Origin: Mactromeris polynyma
Taxonomy: Eukaryota > Mollusca > Bivalvia > Venerida > Mactridae
Reading direction: 5' to 3'
Assembly: GCA_032209605.1 (NCBI GenBank)
Contig: JASFXZ010000002.1
Coordinates: forward strand, 52,578,431 to 52,642,430
Length of the DNA stretch: 64,000 nt
The translations under genes were made by a program, and so were the position numbers. Positions within the stretch are counted from its first letter, which is position 1; each line of letters begins with the position of its first letter. The notes below the pieces were generated by a model, which was given only the letters and a program-made list of their open reading frames with translations, searched no databases and had not been told where the DNA came from. Shown here piece by piece: positions 9,013-21,600 of this stretch.

Positions 9013-10247
9013 CAGGGGTCCCTCTAGGTGCTCAGTCTCGAGGGTCATTTTGGTAATTTTTGACTGTATTTTACAGTTTTAATTCTACATATATATGCAT
9101 TATTGAACAAAACAATGCAGGATTTCCACTAGGTGCTGAATCTCGGCTCATTTTGATAAATAACCTATAACTTGGAGAAAAATGGACTCTTCAGCCAGAT
9201 CTAGTGGGTCAAAATGTGTCTGTTTAGCTCACCTGAGCACCAAGTGGATCGATGAATGTCCGTGGTGCGTCGTATGTCGTGCATCAGCATTTTCTTTAAA
9301 CAACATCTCCTTCTATACTACTGAATGGATTTTGTCCAAACTTCACAGGAATGATCCTTGGGTGGAAGTGTAAACTTAGAAAATCTTCTTGTCCAAAACC
9401 CTAAGGTCTAGAGCTTTGATATTTGGTGTGTAGCATTGTCTAGTGGTCCTCTTTCAAGATTGCATAAATTATTTAGTTCCGTCAAAAAACATGACTGCCA
9501 GGGGCGTGGCTGTTTTCCCTGTATGTATATAGTGGAAACTATAAACAACATCTCCTAAACCACTCCATAGATTTTGACTAAACTTCACAGGAATGATCCT
9601 TGGGTGATCCTCTTTCGAATTGATATAAATGGTTCCGGTCTGTTTCATAAGTAGGTCACTGGAGCTAAAAATAGATTTTAAAAGTGTTAACTTTGAAAAT
9701 CTTCTTGTCTGATATTTGGTGTGTAGCATTGTCTAGTGGTCCTCTTACAAGATTGCATAAATCATTAAAATCTGTCGAAAAACATGGCCGTCGGGGGGCG
9801 GGCCTTATTTCCTATATGTATATAGTGGAAACTATAAACGTCGTCTCTTAAAACCCCTGAATGGATTTTGACCATACTTTACAGGAATGATCCTTAGGTG
9901 GTCCTCTTCCAAAGTGACATAGATAATTTTGGTCTGTTCATAAGATAGATTTTAGAAGTGAATCTTCTTGTGCAAAAACCGTAAGGTCTAGAGCTTTGTG
10001 TAGTTGTCCTCTTAAAAGATTAATTTTGGTCTGTTCATAAGATAGATTTTAGAAGTGAATCTTCTTGTGCAAAAACCGTAAGGTCTAGAGCTTTGTGTAG
10101 TTGTCCTCTTAAAAGATTGCATAAATTATTAAGTTTGGTAAAAAAACATGGCAGTGTATTCAGGTGAGCGATATAAGGGCCATCATGGCCCTCTTGTTTA
10201 AATTCCAGGGGTCAAAGGGTCAACTCTAGGGTGGAATGGGAGCCCTG
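9013..10247. mobile_element. Dispersed TIR element, copy 1, split by a second element
   Basis: It begins CAGGGGTCCCTCTAGGTGCT and ends in AGCCCTG, matching the two uninterrupted copies at 21808-21988 and 37727-37931, which begin CAGGGGTTCCACT-like and end AACCCCTG. The 5' part appears twice (about 9013 and 9117). At 9227 a second element interrupts it, and its sequence resumes with AAATTCCAGGGGTCAAAGGG at about 10198. No coding capacity. Confidence 0.75.
9227..10193. mobile_element. Non-autonomous element nested in copy 1, with 6-bp TSD
   Basis: Flanked on both sides by TGTTTA (9221-9226 and 10194-10199). The left end starts GCTCACCTGAG; the right end carries TTCAGGTGAGC followed by the short palindrome AGGGCCATCATGGCCCT. 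The interior has three diverged copies, roughly 270 bp apart, of a module containing TTCACAGGAATGATCCTT (about 9300, 9540 and 9835), then a 94-bp tandem duplication at about 9927-10114. Elements with GCTCACCTG and GGGCCATGATGGCCC-type ends are, to my knowledge, common in bivalve genomes; the class is unclear. Confidence 0.7.
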
Positions 10248-10609
10248 CAATATTAAATCTTGGTAGCAACAATTGTGGCACACACTGCACGATTTATATG
10301 GGCTGGACATTAAATCATTATTACACCAGCAACATCGAGGTATTGTCCTTATGTTTCTATAATTTCACGAAAATACTCGCTATTGCGGATTTCAACTTGT
10401 GGTGATTGTTATGATGTAATTTTGTGAGCGACGAGCAATTTCTCTCCGGCTGCCCAGGATATTTAAAAAAAAGAAGGAAATATTGGTTAAAACTATTTCA
10501 ATATGTTGTTTAAAAATTATATATTTTTCATGTTTAAGCAATCAATTAATTTTCTTATATCTATGAATATTATTTATTGATGCTTCATTAAGTAATCTAT
10601 TTTTGGTAA

Positions 10610-10795
10610 AAAAATAAATATCTTGATAGTCACGGACGTATAAACCATGAATTGGAAACGTCCTACTATGTGTGTTTAGATTTTTTTGAACTTGCGACCG
10701 GCAAGATTTTCTTCCAACAAACCAACAATAACATTTTTTTGAAGTCCGCCATCTTGCTTCTGAATTGAGAGAAGTTGACATTTTAATACGCCATA
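10610..10795 (-). mobile_element. Dispersed repeat, copy 1 (pair of 61640-61905)
   Basis: On the minus strand it contains AAGATGGCGGACTTC and, further on, CATGGTTTATACGTCCGTGA. The same blocks occur on the plus strand at about 61660-61890. A further fragment with CCATGGTTTACAGGTCCGTG lies at about 11040-11080 in opposite orientation, so the pair may mark the ends of one element of about 470 bp. A short in-frame stretch here is part of the repeat and not a gene. Confidence 0.55.
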
Positions 10796-12400
10796 ATAGT
10801 CATATTTAAAGATTTCTCAAGTCTTAATTAATACATTTTTAAATAACTATATTTAGACAATTGGGAATTACACAGATCAATAGGTAATTGCACGGATATT
10901 TAAGTGATAATCAACAGAGCCTGGAATTGAACGGAGATTGCTGACTATTGCTGATCAATAAATTGGTGGAAATTTACAATTCTTGCAGAGCGTGCGCTAT
11001 GGATTGTGGGTAAATTGTTTCTCGTTATCATTTCACCGATATCGGCCTGTTTCGAATCCATGGTTTACAGGTCCGTGTTGATGTGATGGTTATTGAAAAA
11101 GATTTCATGTGATAAACTTGTTTAATTTGAAATTTTGTATTGGAAGTTATTTTCTAGTTGACTGAGCACTTTTTAGGCCAGTACTTGTGATCTGATCTTG
11201 GTAATCTTCTTAGTTTTGAAGAGAAATCTGAAGGATATGTTTTGATTATTAATTGATCATTTCTGTGATAACTGCAGATGTGTGATTAAAACCATGTGGT
11301 CGAAACCTGAAATAATGTAGGTTTTTAACTGGTTATAGATGAGTTGTATACTTGCAGGTGTGAAAATTGTGCCATTATGACATACATTTGGGTATACAAA
11401 ATGTCGCAAAACTTCTACATGTAGTTTATTGAGCCAACCTATAGATCTGTGGTTGGTAAGGGAGGGTGTGATAATCTCGAGAGCCATTTTTACGCCTGTA
11501 CTAGTTGTACTAACTCATTTTATACATTGTTTGTGAGCTAAAATGGAAGCAAGGCTTCTACATAATTACAAATATAATTTGGGCAAGACTTTATTCCATT
11601 TATAACTTGCTGAATTTGTGAATCGTTTCTGTATTTCTGTGTTTCTGTAATTCGGTATATCTATGTGGACTTTTAATAAAAGATATATTTTTATATGATT
11701 GTTGTTATATTTTATCATTCTTGCACTTGCAATGTTGTATTTATTGGTTTAGAATGATGGTGTAGTAGTTGTGCACCCAACTCTTGATGCACATGTTGAG
11801 GTCACGTGTTCCATGTCCTACAATGAGTGCAGATTTGAGTATGAACTTCAAAATCGCTGAATTTTATACAAGTACTTGTTAATAACCCAGGAAGATGTTA
11901 TGAACATATTGCACAATTGATGTAAAATAAGTAAGTTTAAACCAACTAGTACTTGTTCGAGAAACAGAATTTGAAATCCATCTAAAAATAAAGTTTGTAG
12001 ACTTGTAGATAATCAGTTAGCTGCAAGGGAAGAATCCTTTTCAGTTGATTCTCTTTGTTTTGAACAAAAACTTGTGAAATAACATTGTATGCTTCGGTCG
12101 AATTTGTGCAAAAATGATAAAATCAAGACAAAAAAATCTTCAAAAACCGGACATGTTGAGCATTCTTGCCCCTGAAGTAAAATCTAGATTTTCCGGAATA
12201 AATCACAGAACAACAAGAGGTATGATGATGCTTGCCAATTTATTCAAAATTAATCGTGCAAGGTTGCACGAGTATTAACGAAGTATTGCAAGCAATAAAT
12301 TCAAGACTTCCATCTCGGAAGCAATGTACATGTATATAAGGTCAAGTATAAATAGAACTATTTAAAAACGTATGAGCACCGTTGTACGATTTCCAACCTC
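10796..12400. other. No gene recognised
   Basis: AT-rich sequence without extended coding potential. A polyadenylation-like AATAAA occurs at 11675 in plus orientation; whether it serves nanos, about 4 kb upstream, cannot be decided here. Confidence 0.4.
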
Positions 12401-12552
12401 TTTTAGCGACGTCATTCCCAGAAAATGGCCATGTAAGCAATATTTGCCCCATTTGGCAAAATGAAAACGGAGTGGCCATATGGAGTAAATATTGTTTCCT
12501 GCTTGCAAATAGTGACATCACATGTTGAGTTTTCTTGAAATGACGTCACTTA
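12401..12552. mobile_element. Short inverted-repeat element (MITE-like)
   Basis: GCGACGTCATTCCCAGAAAA on the left is matched in inverse by TTTTCTTGAAATGACGTCAC on the right, giving about 20-bp imperfect arms around about 110 bp. No ORF. Confidence 0.5.
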
Positions 12553-13854
12553 CAACCTCTTCTGTAAATCCCATAGCAGATCTCAAACCTTGCCTGCTTC
12601 AACATTGTGAATGTACGAACTATACATATGTACAAAAGCTGTCCTTATAGTTATATTATGCTATTTTTTTTTGTCCATTTGTTTACTTAAACGAACATGA
12701 GAAAACTACTTTATTAAGCTAAAACATCAATAAATAGTTGTCATATTAAATAAAACACTACAAATGTATTCCTCTGTTTTTGATGAAAAATATGCTTATT
12801 ATCATAAATAAAAAAATACTTTTATTTTTAACAAATATTTTTTTTACAAATTTTGTTGAAAATTTGATAAAACTAGACTGGATTGTATATTTCCTGGAGG
12901 TCTGTATAGGGAGGCACTGTCTTTTGTATGTGGCGTTAAGTTAACCCTGTAGGAACTTTCTCACTCTTGGATGAAGCCCAATGAAAGATTTAAGGTTCAG
13001 ATGAGCCAGATAAATCTGAATGAGCAAAGTAGACTGTATGAATACATCGCCACATCTTCCAACACAGCAAGAGCACTACTTGCATAAATATCAAATCTAT
13101 ACATTAAGCCGCTTGATGTTTAATGGTAGTCACTGTAGACATTTCTTTCACTTCGGATGAATGTTTGTATGTAAAGAGACAAAATACAAGGAATTTGTCA
13201 ACAAAATTAATAATTTTTCAGACATCAAAACAGAAATACTTGACTTTCTCAGGTTGATTAAAAACAGTACAATGTCGTGTGTATATTTAGCTTAGTTTTA
13301 ATGTTTTCCATGCAATTTCTCTCTTGAAGACTTTTACTTATCAGCACATGACTGCCAAGTTGCTTTCTGAAAGTGTCAAACTCGACCACACATGCCAAGA
13401 ATTCTCCTGGGATAGCAAAACTGTCTTTGAAGACAATAAAGAATAAAATGCATCATTCCTTCCAATGTCAAATGAAACATTTTGTTGTTGATAAGAATTC
13501 TATTGGTAAAAAAGTACGAAAACAACATATTTGTTCCGTGCATCAGTACATTGTGGCAAAAAAAGACCTGCATCATTAATATTCTTAATATGTATAGTTT
13601 AATTAAGTTATGTGTGACCATACAACTAGCGACCAATCAGGGAAGTATTGTGATTTTATACTGGCACTAATCTAAATCTGATGTAACATATTCTACCCTG
13701 TGAATTAACATAAACAATAAAATATAGCACACACATGTGCAACACATACTTGTAGAAATATCTTCAGTATAAAACAACACAACCAAATTATGAAAAATTA
13801 CATCCACAAATAATACAAAGCCTAAATACAGTCAACCATATACAATGTATACAA
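12553..13854. other. No gene recognised
   Basis: AT-rich sequence with short open frames only. Overlapping plus and minus frames at 13373-13670 have no recognisable domain and no splice or family support. Confidence 0.4.
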
Positions 13855-14196
13855 CATCCTCGGTACCCAGTCTATTCATAACATACATGTGTATATGATA
13901 CCCTGGGCAAACTGACTGTAAAAATCTCGTACTTGTGAATTTAATGAGGTGAAATCCAGCCACTTGATTGGCTGCATGACGCACACATCGTGCGATACGG
14001 AAATTGCCGAGGACTTACGGATGAAATCGCAGTTGGACTGAGCGATAGCTCTTCAAAATGGAGATTCCTTCTTTTTTTTTATCGTCCATGTCTTTGGTCA
14101 AGAAATGCCCATGAATATTTATGCATAAGAAGTTTCGCCAGCCAATTTACCCAGGGTATCATTAATTTTATGAATAGCCTTGGTACCAGAGGATGA
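13855..14196. mobile_element. MITE with about 55-bp imperfect TIRs
   Basis: The left arm starts CATCCTCGGTACCCAGTCTA and includes GATACCCTGGGCAAACTG; the right arm is its near complement, with TACCCAGGGTATCA and TTGGTACCAGAGGATG. About 340 bp in total, without coding capacity. Confidence 0.75.
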
Positions 14197-14345
14197 TATA
14201 CAAAATGAATCTCACAATTCTAAAGACATCACCAAAAAAGGACTTGTCTATTCATACACATTCATATCATCATAATATATCATAAGCCATATATGGTTAA
14301 TTTACAGTTTTGATTTTATAAATAATCCAAGTGCTATGTACTGGA

Positions 14346-14404
14346 AAGAACCAAGTACTGGTACTCAATGATGTAAGAACCAAGTACTGGTACTCAATGA
14401 TGTA
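14346..14404. repeat. 29-bp direct tandem duplication
   Basis: AAGAACCAAGTACTGGTACT plus CAATGATGT occurs twice in direct succession. Confidence 0.9.
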
Positions 14405-14741
14405 AGTGTGGGTGAAACTAAGCATGAAGGTTTACAAGTAACACATAATGATGACAGCAATAGTGAGGTACTTCTTTGGAATTCAAGGCAAGAAAATGGT
14501 AACTTGTCATCAGCACTATGACAGAGCAGCTCAAAAGCTGTCATTCTTGCCTTCAAGACAAAGCTGACATGCCTAATGTCGAGATATGAAAATATTAATT
14601 GATTACCTCTGGTACAAGCATATACAGAACAATAAAGGAAGTTCTTTGCCTTTCATCATATACATATATCAATTAGATGCTAACACAAATTATAATGTCA
14701 ACAGGTAATGACTATAAAACTATCACATATGTAATTGTTTA

Positions 14742-15536
14742 TACAGTTAAACTTCGGTAACTCAAACAGGCGACAACTCGAGAACTCCGGATTTGTCGAG
14801 GAAATGGCCGAGTCCCGGATCTTATTTCTTCTATTTTCATATAAAATATACCGCCAATAACTCGACCAGAAATAAGTCGAAAACTCGAGCACACTTGCCG
14901 GTCCCAAATACACAAACTATACACAACAGGTAACTGGTAACTCGAGGACACATTTTCACACATTGTTCAAATGGGAGCTCCAAATAAACAAACAATGAAA
15001 CGGTGTTAAAATTTTCGCGAGTTGTACAACTTGCAAAATCAAGGACAAGTATTGAGGTGTGAAAAAGATAATCGCAATTTGCACAAAACATACAGATATC
15101 AATTCAAAAGGCCATTTGAGACGATAATGATGAGAAAATAATGATGAGAATTTAATTATGAGATTCTTAACCTTTCAACTTAGGAGCGATTTCCACGGCG
15201 CATCAATATAACGGTGCATTTAGCGTGAAGCAAACATCAGGAAACACGTATATTCATGAACTTTATTTCGTCTGTAAAACAACAATAAGTAATGCAAGTA
15301 TACTACTCTTATTAAGAATTTGACTTTACTTTAATGAGGTAATGTAGTGAATAGAAATATGATACTATGAAACAAAAATGTAACAACTGGTACAAGTGTG
15401 AACAACTATGAAAATAAGGCATTTCATAAAAAACACTAAAAGGACATGATGGAAACTCGGGGTCACTCGAAACATCAGATAACTCGAGCTTTTTGGATGG
15501 ATCCCAGCATCCTCGAGTTATCGAAGTTTAACTGTA
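14742..15536. mobile_element. Pogo/Tigger-type non-autonomous element, about 795 bp
   Basis: The left end TACAGTTAAACTTCGGTAAC is complementary to the right end, which reads GTTATCGAAGTTTAACTGTA, and both are bounded by TA. Many ACTCGAG/AACTCGA motifs lie near the ends. TA target sites and CAGTTAAACTTCG-like termini are typical of pogo/Tigger relatives in the Tc1/mariner superfamily. No transposase frame survives. Confidence 0.75.
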
Positions 15537-15635
15537 TTGCATAAGTATTTAACTCATTGTCATTGTCAACTCATTTCCTGAGAGCAAAAGGCACATTTTG
15601 TAAGCAATTTTCATGAGTCAATCAATCAACCCTGA

Positions 15636-18600
15636 CTAGTTATGTAAGGTAACATTAAAATGATCCAGTGGATAGGAATATTCTGAATTCCAGTCTCTCT
15701 CAAATACATCGGCCAGCTGTTGTCGTATATCGCTAGTGTTGCCAAGGCTACTGCCATCAATAACAAGACCTATACCCGCTGTCGTCAAGAAGTAATCACC
15801 CGACCAGTTTGACGTACCTGAAAGAGGAGACATTCCATTATGTTAGGTGACTGTGCTGTGAGAATCTTCCATTATGTTAGGTGACTGTGCTGTGAGAATC
15901 TTCCATTATGTTAGGTGACTGTGGTGTGAGAATCTTCCATTATGTTAGGTGACTGTGGTGTGAGAATCTTCCATTATGTTAGGTGACTGTGCTGTGAGAA
16001 TCTTCCATTATGTTAGGTGACTGTGGTGTGAGAATCTTCCATTATGTTAGGTGACTGTGCTGTGAGAATCTTCCATTATGTTAGGTGACTGTGCTGTGAG
16101 AATCTTCCATTATGTTAGGTGACTGTGGTGTGAGAATCTTCCATTATGTTAGGTGACTGTGGTGTGAGAATCTTCCATTATGTTAGGTGACTGTGGTGTG
16201 AGAATCTTCCATTATGTTAGGTGACTGTGCTGTGAGAATCTTCCATTATGTTAGGTGACTGTGCTGTGAGAATCTTCCATTATGTTAGGTGACTGTGCTG
16301 TGAGAATCTTCCATTATGTTAGGTGACTGTGCTGTGAGAATCTTCCATTATGTTAGGTGACTGTGCTGTGAGAATCTTCCATTATGTTAGGTGACTGTGC
16401 TGTGAGAATCTTCCATTATGTTAGGTGACTGTGCTGTGAGAATCTTCCATTATGTTAGGTGACTGTGCTGTGAGAATCTTCCATTATGTTAGGTGACTGT
16501 GGTGTGAGAATCTTCCATTATGTTAGGTGACTGTGGTGTGAGAATCTTCCATTATGTTAGGTGACTGTGGTGTGAGAATCTTCCATTATGTTAGGTGACT
16601 GTGCTGTGAGAATCTTCCATTATGTTAGGTGACTGTGCTGTGAGAATCTTCCATTATGTTAGGTGACTGTGGTGTGAGAATCTTCCATTATGTTAGGTGA
16701 CTGTGGTGTGAGAATCTTCCATTATGTTAGGTGACTGTGGTGTGAGAATCTTCCACTACTAGTATGTTAGGTGACTGTGGTGTGAGAATCTTCCATTATG
16801 TTAGGTGACTGTGCTGTGAGAATCTTCCATTATGTTAGGTGACTGTGCTGTGAGAATCTTCCATTATGTTAGGTGACTGTGGTGTGAGAATCTTCCATTA
16901 TGTTAGGTGACTGTGCTGTGAGAATCTTCCATTATGTTAGGTGACTGTGGTGTGAGAATCTTCCATTATGTTAGGTGACTGTGCTGTGAGAATCTTCCAT
17001 TATGTTAGGTGACTGTGCTGTGAGAATCTTCCATTATGTTAGGTGACTGTGCTGTGAGAATCTTCCATTATGTTAGGTGACTGTGCTGTGAGAATCTTCC
17101 ATTATGTTAGGTGACTGTGGTGTGAGAATCTTCCATTATGTTAGGTGACTGTGCTGTGAGAATCTTCCATTATGTTAGGTGACTGTGCTGTGAGAATCTT
17201 CCTTTCATTTTTAAACACAGTATAGCGAATAGAAATGTTAGATTTGTTAGAAAAGTGAAAATATGGTATTTAGGGTGTTTGGGTATCCTCTGATTTTGGG
17301 AGAAATTTGGGACAAACTGAGAACACCAATCGGTCAGAATCACTTAGACTTACCAATATAAGCTGTTTTATCAGTTACCATGTATTTGTTATGGTTTACT
17401 CTAGCAAATGGAATGTTTCGCTGAGCTTCAGTAAAGGCCGGGACTTGGAACAATCTCTGAAATAAATCAACATCAATCCTGATGTAAACTCGTCTACTAC
17501 TCACATAAAATGAGCCACAATAAAGAAGGGCCTACAGTCCAGATCAACATTTTCAAAAATTCATTTACTCAATATCATAATTGCATATATTTAAGATTGA
17601 TGTACTTGTGGTTAACAATAGATAAGAGCCACTCAAATTGTACAATACTGCAAAGTGCACTACATTTTTCACCAAAATGGAATACAGTAAATCCTCACTT
17701 ATAGACCACCTCCATAATAAGACCATCTCCATAATAAGACCACCTCCATAATAAGACCACCTCCATAATAAGACCACCTCAAATTTAAGAACACAATTTG
17801 CAAGTCAATTTCGCTGTTTTGCTAATTATTCAACATCAATATTAAGACCATCTCAATAAGAAGACCAATTTTCAAGAGTCCCAAGGGTGGTCATATTATA
17901 GAGGTTTTTACTGTATTTCTGCACCGAGTGTATATTTACAGTCTTATCTGTGCACACATTGCTGGCATCCTTGTACTAACATTACACAGTATCAATGTTT
18001 GTCTGATATAAACATCAAGAGAGTAGTCTCAAGACAGAAATGCTAAATGTAAGTCAATCCTTACCACTTCTACATCAATATGAAGATATTTGTTTTCCAT
18101 TTTGAAATCTTGTAACGATCTCATGTATATGAACATTTCCTCCCATGTATGGTTCCAATAACTGAACAGAAGTTTAACTTGTACTTTATTATTGAAAGCA
18201 GCAGAACGAATAGCATCGTCAATATCTGGCCAGTACCTGAAATACATATATCGCAACGTAAATAACTGGCCAGTACCTGAAAACATATATCGCAACGTCA
18301 ATATCTGGCCAGTACCTGAAATACATATATCGCAACGTCAATATCTGGCCAGTACCTGAAATACATATATCGCAACATCAATATCTGGCCAGTACCTGAA
18401 ATACATATATCGCAACGTAAATATCTGGCCAGTACCTGAAATACATATATCGCAACGTAAATATCTGGCCAGTACCTGAAATACATATATCGCAACGTCA
18501 ATATCTGGCCAGTACCTGAAATACATATATCGCAACGTAAATATCTGGCCAGTACCTGAAATACAAATATCGCATCGTCAATATCTGGCCAGTACCTGTA

Positions 18601-21600
18601 ATACAAATAACGCATCGTCAATATCTGGCCAGTACCTGTAATACAAATAACGCATCGTCAATATCTGGCCAGTACCTGAAATACATATATCGCATCGTCA
18701 ATATCTGGCCAGTACCTGTAATACAAATAACGCAACGTCAATATCTGGCCAGTACCTGAAATACATATATCGCATCGTCAATATCTGGCTAGTACCTGAA
18801 ATACATATATCGCAACGTCAATATCTGGCCAGTACCTGAAAACATATATCGCAACGTCAATATCTGGCCAGTACCTGAAATACATATATCGCGACGTAAA
18901 TAACTGGCCAGTACCTGAAATACATATATCGCAACATCAATATCAGGCTAGTACCTGAAATACATATATCGCAACGTAAATAACTGGCCAGTATCTTAAA
19001 TACATATATCGCAGCGTAAATAACTGGCCAGTATCTGAAATACATATATCGCAACGTAAATAACTGGCCAGTATCTGAAATACATATATCGCAACGTAAA
19101 TAACTGGCCAGTATCTGAAATACATATATCACAACGTAAATAACTGGCCAGTATCTGAAATACATATATCACAACGTCAATATCTGGCCGGTATCTGAAA
19201 TACATATATCGCAACGTAAATAACTGGCCAGTATCTGAAATACATATATCGCAACGTAAATAACTGGCCAGTACCTGAAAACATATATCGCAACGTCAAT
19301 ATCTGGCCAGTACCTGAAATACATATATCGCAACGTCAATATCTGGCCAGTACCTGAAATACATATATCGCAACGTAAATAACTGGCCAGTATCTGAAAT
19401 ACATATATCGCAGCGTAAATATCTGGCCAGTACCTGAAATACCACTGACTCTGCATTCAACTCCCATCCAAACAAATATGAAGATAGTGATAACAGACCA
19501 GGAGTCAAGTCAAGACAAGTCAAGTCAAGTCAAACTCTATTCATTGTCGGATAGTTTACAAAACAAACAACATTAGCTGGAGTTAGCTATTTACCGACAT
19601 GTATTTATATAGCAATACATGGACATTAAGTGATATACCTGAAGACATCACTTACCTTCGGGGATGTGTAAACTGTGTAGCAGGAAAATAATCCATGACA
19701 GCAATATGTACAAATTGCTTTGCTGATTGTATAATGTTTATGATAGTACTGCCATCTTGTGATCGACCATTGGGACATATAGGAGGAGGTGAACTCTGTA
19801 ACATAGTGGAGAGATAAGGAAATTATGTGTGCTCGATCAAATAATGATCATTATCCGAGAGTAACCACTGATACATACATAAAACTGATAGTTCCCACAT
19901 CTACAATATTTACCTCCCTTATTCTGAATAGTCAGCCACTTTGATAGGCAAAACTGATAGTTCCCACATCTACAATATTTACCTCCCTTATTCTGAATAG
20001 TCAGCCATTTTGACAGGCAAAACTGATAGTTCCCACATCTACAATATTTACCTCCCTTATTCTGAATAGTCAGCCATTTTGATAGGCAAAACTGATAGTT
20101 CCCACATCTACAATATTTACCTCCCTTATTCTGAATAGTCAGCCATTTTGATAGGCAAAACTGATAGTTCCCACATCTACAATATTTACCTCCCTTGTTC
20201 TGAATAGTCAGCCATTTTGATAGGCAAAACTAATAGTTCCCACATCTACAATATTTACCTCCCTTGTTCTGAATAGTCAGCCATTTTGATAGGCAAAACT
20301 GATAGTTCCCACATCTACAATATTTACCTCCCTTGTTCTGAATAGTCAACTATTTTGATAGGCAAAACTGATAGTTCCCACATCTACAATATTTACCTCC
20401 CTTGTTCTGAATAGTCAACTATTTTGATAGGCAAAACTGGTAGTTCCCACATCAACAATATTTACCTCCCTTGTTCTGAATAGTCAACTATTTTGATAGG
20501 CAAAACTGATAGTTCCCACATCTACAATATTTACCTCCCTTGTTCTGAATAGTCAACTATTTTGATAGGCAAAACTGATAGTTCCCTCATCTACAATATT
20601 TACCTCCCTTGTTCTGAATAGTCAACTATTTTGATAGGCAAAACTGATAGTTCCCACATCTACAATATTTACCTCCCTTGTTCTGAATAGTCAGCCACTT
20701 TGATAGGCAAAACTATTAAACTATTACTATCTTATCATCATTTACATGATATTCATTTTAGACTTAAAAGAAATTTTCCTATCAATATGACCGACTATTC
20801 AGAACAAGGGAGGTAAATATTGTAAATGTGGGAACTATATACATGTATACTACATAAGAATGCGCATTAAATACAGTAAAACATCACTTAATCACAACCT
20901 CATATTTAAGACCACCTCATTAATATGACTGTATCATGGACCAGTTTTGAATGATTTTGTCTTCCCCACATTAACTCAATAATGCGACCACCTCACAACT
21001 AAGACGACTTTCTTCACAGCCTGAGTTGGTCTTATTATTGTCGTTTCACTGTACCAGCTAAAATAGGACTGGTCACTTCAATTTTTTCTACAATTTTATA
21101 TGAATCTTCTGATATGAACAATATATATTTATATTTGACAAACTATTTCTGATATAAAAAGTCTCAGAACAGTTTTGACCTAATCCAAACCCTCAGAACA
21201 CTTACAGACAAGAATGTGTTATAATTAGTTCCATTGAAGTTGACCACCATAGGATTTCTGTCATTATACATCGTATTATACTGTTGAGGCCAGGGAACCG
21301 GAAACTGTGAATCAGGGGTGGCCAGGTACCAGTAGGCATCAAATATCTTCCCCATATCCTTGGCTAAACAATCGCACTGTTTTACAACAGATCCGAGCTC
21401 TTTTACCTGAAATAGAGTGAGTGAAAACATTCATTAATTTTCTTTATTTGTCTGTTTATTATTAGATTAAATAGATATTGCCGTAATAAATCAATTGCCT
21501 GACAATCATCATTGACTGATCATCAAATATTTTATTGTCTAAATAACAAAGCATTACCTCATCTCTTTTAGAAAAATTTAAAAATAATTTATAATGGTCA

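Noticed and set aside
13373..13670. Overlapping ORFs of 62-86 aa
   Set aside because: Open on both strands over the same sequence, with no domain or conservation argument.
15832..17203. CRISPR-like array (34-bp repeats)
   Set aside because: Units are contiguous with no spacers, and the surrounding gene is a eukaryotic intron. Same for the arrays at 29250 and 32878.
18029..19523. Series of 60-107 aa minus-strand ORFs of [15 protein letters not shown] type
   Set aside because: They are shifted readings of the 40-bp repeat. Only the part from 18236 to 18065 is a real exon.
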